DNA of 6,716 nt from DASTRU01 sp035761045 (GTDB taxonomy: Bacteria; Pseudomonadota; Gammaproteobacteria; Burkholderiales; Burkholderiaceae_E), in the NCBI GenBank assembly GCA_035761045.1, contig DASTRU010000144.1, forward strand, positions 1 through 6,716, given 5' to 3'. Below are positions 6,176 through 6,716 of this stretch, one piece after another (within the stretch, counting starts at the first letter, position 1; every line of letters starts with the position of its first letter). The notes under the pieces are model-generated. The model searched no databases, was not told the origin of the DNA, and saw nothing but the letters and a program-made list of their open reading frames with translations. Both the position numbers and the translations under genes were made by a program.

Positions 6176-6231
6176 TGCGCGCGTTGCCGGATTCGTGGAA
6201 TTCAAGGTTGTTCAACGTGGAAAGGAGGTGA
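6175..6231 (+). CDS. 18-aa coupled leader ORF, stop inside the next gene's SD
   Basis: The ATG at 6175 overlaps the stop of the 62-aa ORF (TAATG), and reading gives MRALPDSWNSRLFNVERR. The TGA at 6229-6231 falls within the AAAGGAGGTGATCC element that serves the 28-aa ORF, so a ribosome finishing this ORF would stop on top of the next initiation site. No separate SD is seen, so translation would depend on re-initiation. It is too short for composition to prove coding; only the overlap geometry supports it. Confidence 0.3.
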   Translation: MRALPDSWNSRLFNVERR

Positions 6232-6234
6232 TCC
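6221..6234 (+). promoter_or_regulatory. Extended, 14-nt perfect Shine-Dalgarno sequence
   Basis: AAAGGAGGTGATCC is the exact complement of GGATCACCTCCTTT, the usual 3' end of betaproteobacterial 16S rRNA, and abuts the GTG at 6235. Natural SD sequences normally match 4-7 nt. With no spacer between the end of the match and the start codon, the core AGGAGG (6223-6228) is 6 nt from the GTG, a normal distance. This strongly favours translation of the short ORF that follows. Confidence 0.75.
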
Positions 6235-6321
6235 GTGCAGTACCACCCACTATTCGAAGAATTTACCGATCGTTTCGTCGTGGTGACGGAAGGTTCGCAA
6301 GGTGCGACGACTGAAGGTTGA
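6235..6321 (+). CDS. 28-aa micro-protein with GTG start
   Basis: A short ORF from GTG 6235 to TGA 6319-6321. It starts MQYHPLFEEFTDRFVVVTEG and ends SQGATTEG; it is acidic, without Cys, and with an amphipathic N-terminal half carrying aromatic residues (Y3, F7, F10, F14). It has no signal peptide, so it is presumably cytoplasmic. The start is set by the 14-nt perfect SD immediately upstream. A strong terminator begins 22 nt after the stop, so the transcript ends just beyond this ORF. That argues for a true product, or a regulatory translation event, rather than chance. I do not recognise the sequence. It could be a stand-alone micro-protein, an antitoxin-like or partner peptide for the basic 62-aa protein upstream (opposite charges), a peptide precursor, or a leader peptide. 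All of these are inference. Confidence 0.55.
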   Translation: MQYHPLFEEFTDRFVVVTEGSQGATTEG

Positions 6322-6342
6322 GTTCGTTGCAGCTTGTTAAGA

Positions 6343-6383
6343 AGCGCCGCGGGTGTTTTTAAAAACTCGCGGCGCTTTTTTTA
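6343..6383 (+). terminator. Strong rho-independent terminator after the micro-ORFs
   Basis: A perfect 9-bp stem, AGCGCCGCG (6343-6351) with CGCGGCGCT (6368-6376), is followed by a T-run (6376-6382). The loop side contains complementary T5/A5 (6356-6365), which can lengthen the stem. It closes the micro-ORF unit. The A-run within the loop is not positioned to make it a clean bidirectional terminator. Confidence 0.9.
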
Positions 6384-6411
6384 TTGGGTTTGCCAGATGT
6401 CGTGGCTCGCC

Positions 6412-6427
6412 TGGCATGACCCTTGAT
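6412..6427 (+). promoter_or_regulatory. Sigma-54-like promoter candidate upstream of opgD
   Basis: TGGCATG-ACCC-TTGA matches the sigma-54 consensus TGGCACG-N4-TTGC in spacing and at 9 of 11 fixed positions. The -24 GG (6413-6414) is intact; the -12 GC is GA (6425-6426), a weakening change. Transcription would start near 6437, about 118 nt before the opgD ATG. The upstream terminator leaves opgD in need of its own promoter, and no clear sigma-70 pair was seen. Confidence 0.35.
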
Positions 6428-6430
6428 TAA

Positions 6431-6440
6431 GCCAGCTGGC
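6431..6440. promoter_or_regulatory. Perfect 10-bp palindrome with neighbouring half-sites
   Basis: GCCAGCTGGC is fully self-complementary. The same half-sites recur upstream as TGCCAG (6391-6396) and CTGGCA (6411-6416), so three TGCCAG/CTGGCA-type elements sit within 50 nt ahead of opgD, and one overlaps the -24 box of the promoter candidate. A regulator binding site is possible. Confidence 0.3.
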
Positions 6441-6490
6441 AAAACCGTCACACAAAACAACCCACCCCATACCGGGCAAGTCGCGCGGGT

Positions 6491-6515
6491 CCGAAGGACA
6501 ATCGCGGTCCTTCGG
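6491..6515 (+). promoter_or_regulatory. Leader hairpin of opgD
   Basis: CCGAAGGAC (6491-6499) and GTCCTTCGG (6507-6515) form a perfect 9-bp stem with loop AATCGCG, 39 nt before the ATG. The left arm can instead fold on itself (GTCC-GAA-GGAC, 6489-6499), and a later GGAC (6524-6527) can pair with the first GTCC, so alternative structures exist. CCACTTTT follows, a poor T-run, so attenuation is possible but weakly supported. Nothing else was seen in 6441-6490. Confidence 0.45.
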
Positions 6516-6554
6516 CCACTTTTGGACTTTCCTTTACACGTCCTTTTCAATCTC

Positions 6555-6716
6555 ATGCGCCGCCGACATTTGCTTAAGAGCTTTGCCGCCTTATCCACCA
6601 CCCCACTTGCCTCCCTTGCTCAAACACCTTCTGCTCCTATTGCGCCCGTGTCCGCGTCGTTAGGCGCGCCACAAGCCTTCGAGTACGCCTGGCTAAAAGG
6701 TCAAGCGCGTGCGCTA
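6555..6716 (+). CDS. opgD: Periplasmic glucan biosynthesis protein D-like, N-terminal fragment
   Basis: Fifty-four codons are open to the window edge. The product starts MRRRHLLKSFAALSTTPLAS: RRRHLLK is a twin-arginine (Tat) motif followed by a hydrophobic stretch and a likely cleavage after LAQ. Next comes APQAFEYAWLKGQARAL, which matches the opening strand-helix of MdoG/MdoD (OpgG/OpgD) proteins, where F-(D/E)-(Y/F)-x-x-(L/V)-(K/Q)-x-x-A-x-x-L is typical. OpgD is the Tat-exported member, whereas OpgG uses Sec, so D is preferred. These periplasmic proteins shape osmoregulated periplasmic glucans made by the OpgH glucosyltransferase. No SD is visible before the ATG; the start rests on the Tat motif position. 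The catalytic domain lies beyond the window. Confidence 0.75.
   Translation, partial: MRRRHLLKSFAALSTTPLASLAQTPSAPIAPVSASLGAPQAFEYAWLKGQARAL

Noticed and set aside
6221..6240. Fragment of a reversed 16S rRNA gene, since AAGGAGGTGATCC is the reverse complement of its 3' end
   Set aside because: The match stops after 14 nt; the next bases (GTGCAG) do not continue as the rRNA complement (AGCCGC), so it is an SD element.
6084..6314. 76-codon plus-strand frame overlapping the micro-ORFs
   Set aside because: It starts within the 62-aa ORF in another frame and has no SD; the frame set by the perfect SD and the TAATG overlap is better supported.

Overview
This 6.7-kb window looks like ordinary chromosomal DNA from a GC-rich Gram-negative bacterium, most likely a betaproteobacterium. 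The reasons are the start of a periplasmic glucan gene (opgD-like), a Pol IV of the type with the IEDRGIDEIYIDLSD active-site block, a KefB/KefC-type antiporter tail, two lipoprotein signal peptides, and a 14-nt ribosome binding site that mirrors the expected betaproteobacterial 16S rRNA 3' end. This is inference from protein and motif character. No rRNA, tRNA, IS element, integrase or CRISPR array was seen, and base composition is even throughout.

Layout. Bases 3-491 (+) are the C-terminal end of a CPA2-family (KefB/KefC-type) potassium/proton antiporter with its nucleotide-binding TrkA-N/RCK region. A 100-nt gap with an 11-bp hairpin leads into 595-2529 (+), a predicted outer-membrane lipoprotein that folds as a seven-bladed FG-GAP/integrin-alpha-like propeller. 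Its signal peptide is encoded across a run of nine G residues. A rho-independent terminator follows at 2544-2583. Next is a small conserved-looking helical protein (2696-3019, +), convergent with dinB (3052-4197, -), the translesion DNA polymerase IV. dinB is divergent from a thioredoxin-fold lipoprotein (4306-5919, +) with a CPPC active site and a long helical, TPR-like C-terminal half. The 108-nt divergent region holds tandem decamers nested in a larger dyad, a good operator candidate.

The most unusual part is 5987-6383 (+). A 62-aa basic protein is followed, with a TAATG stop/start overlap, by an 18-codon ORF. The stop codon of that ORF lies inside a Shine-Dalgarno sequence complementary to 14 nt of the 16S rRNA tail. 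This SD precedes a GTG-started 28-aa peptide and then a strong terminator. It looks like a compact, translationally coupled micro-ORF transcription unit of unknown function.

The window ends in the first 54 codons of an opgD-like glucan biosynthesis gene (6555 onward) carrying a twin-arginine signal. Its leader has a sigma-54-like promoter candidate, a perfect 10-bp palindrome and a 9-bp-stem hairpin.

Functional reading: most products belong to the cell envelope (antiporter, two lipoproteins, osmoregulated periplasmic glucan synthesis), with one DNA damage-tolerance polymerase. Nothing shows they form a single pathway. Strand changes and terminators split them into separate transcription units.
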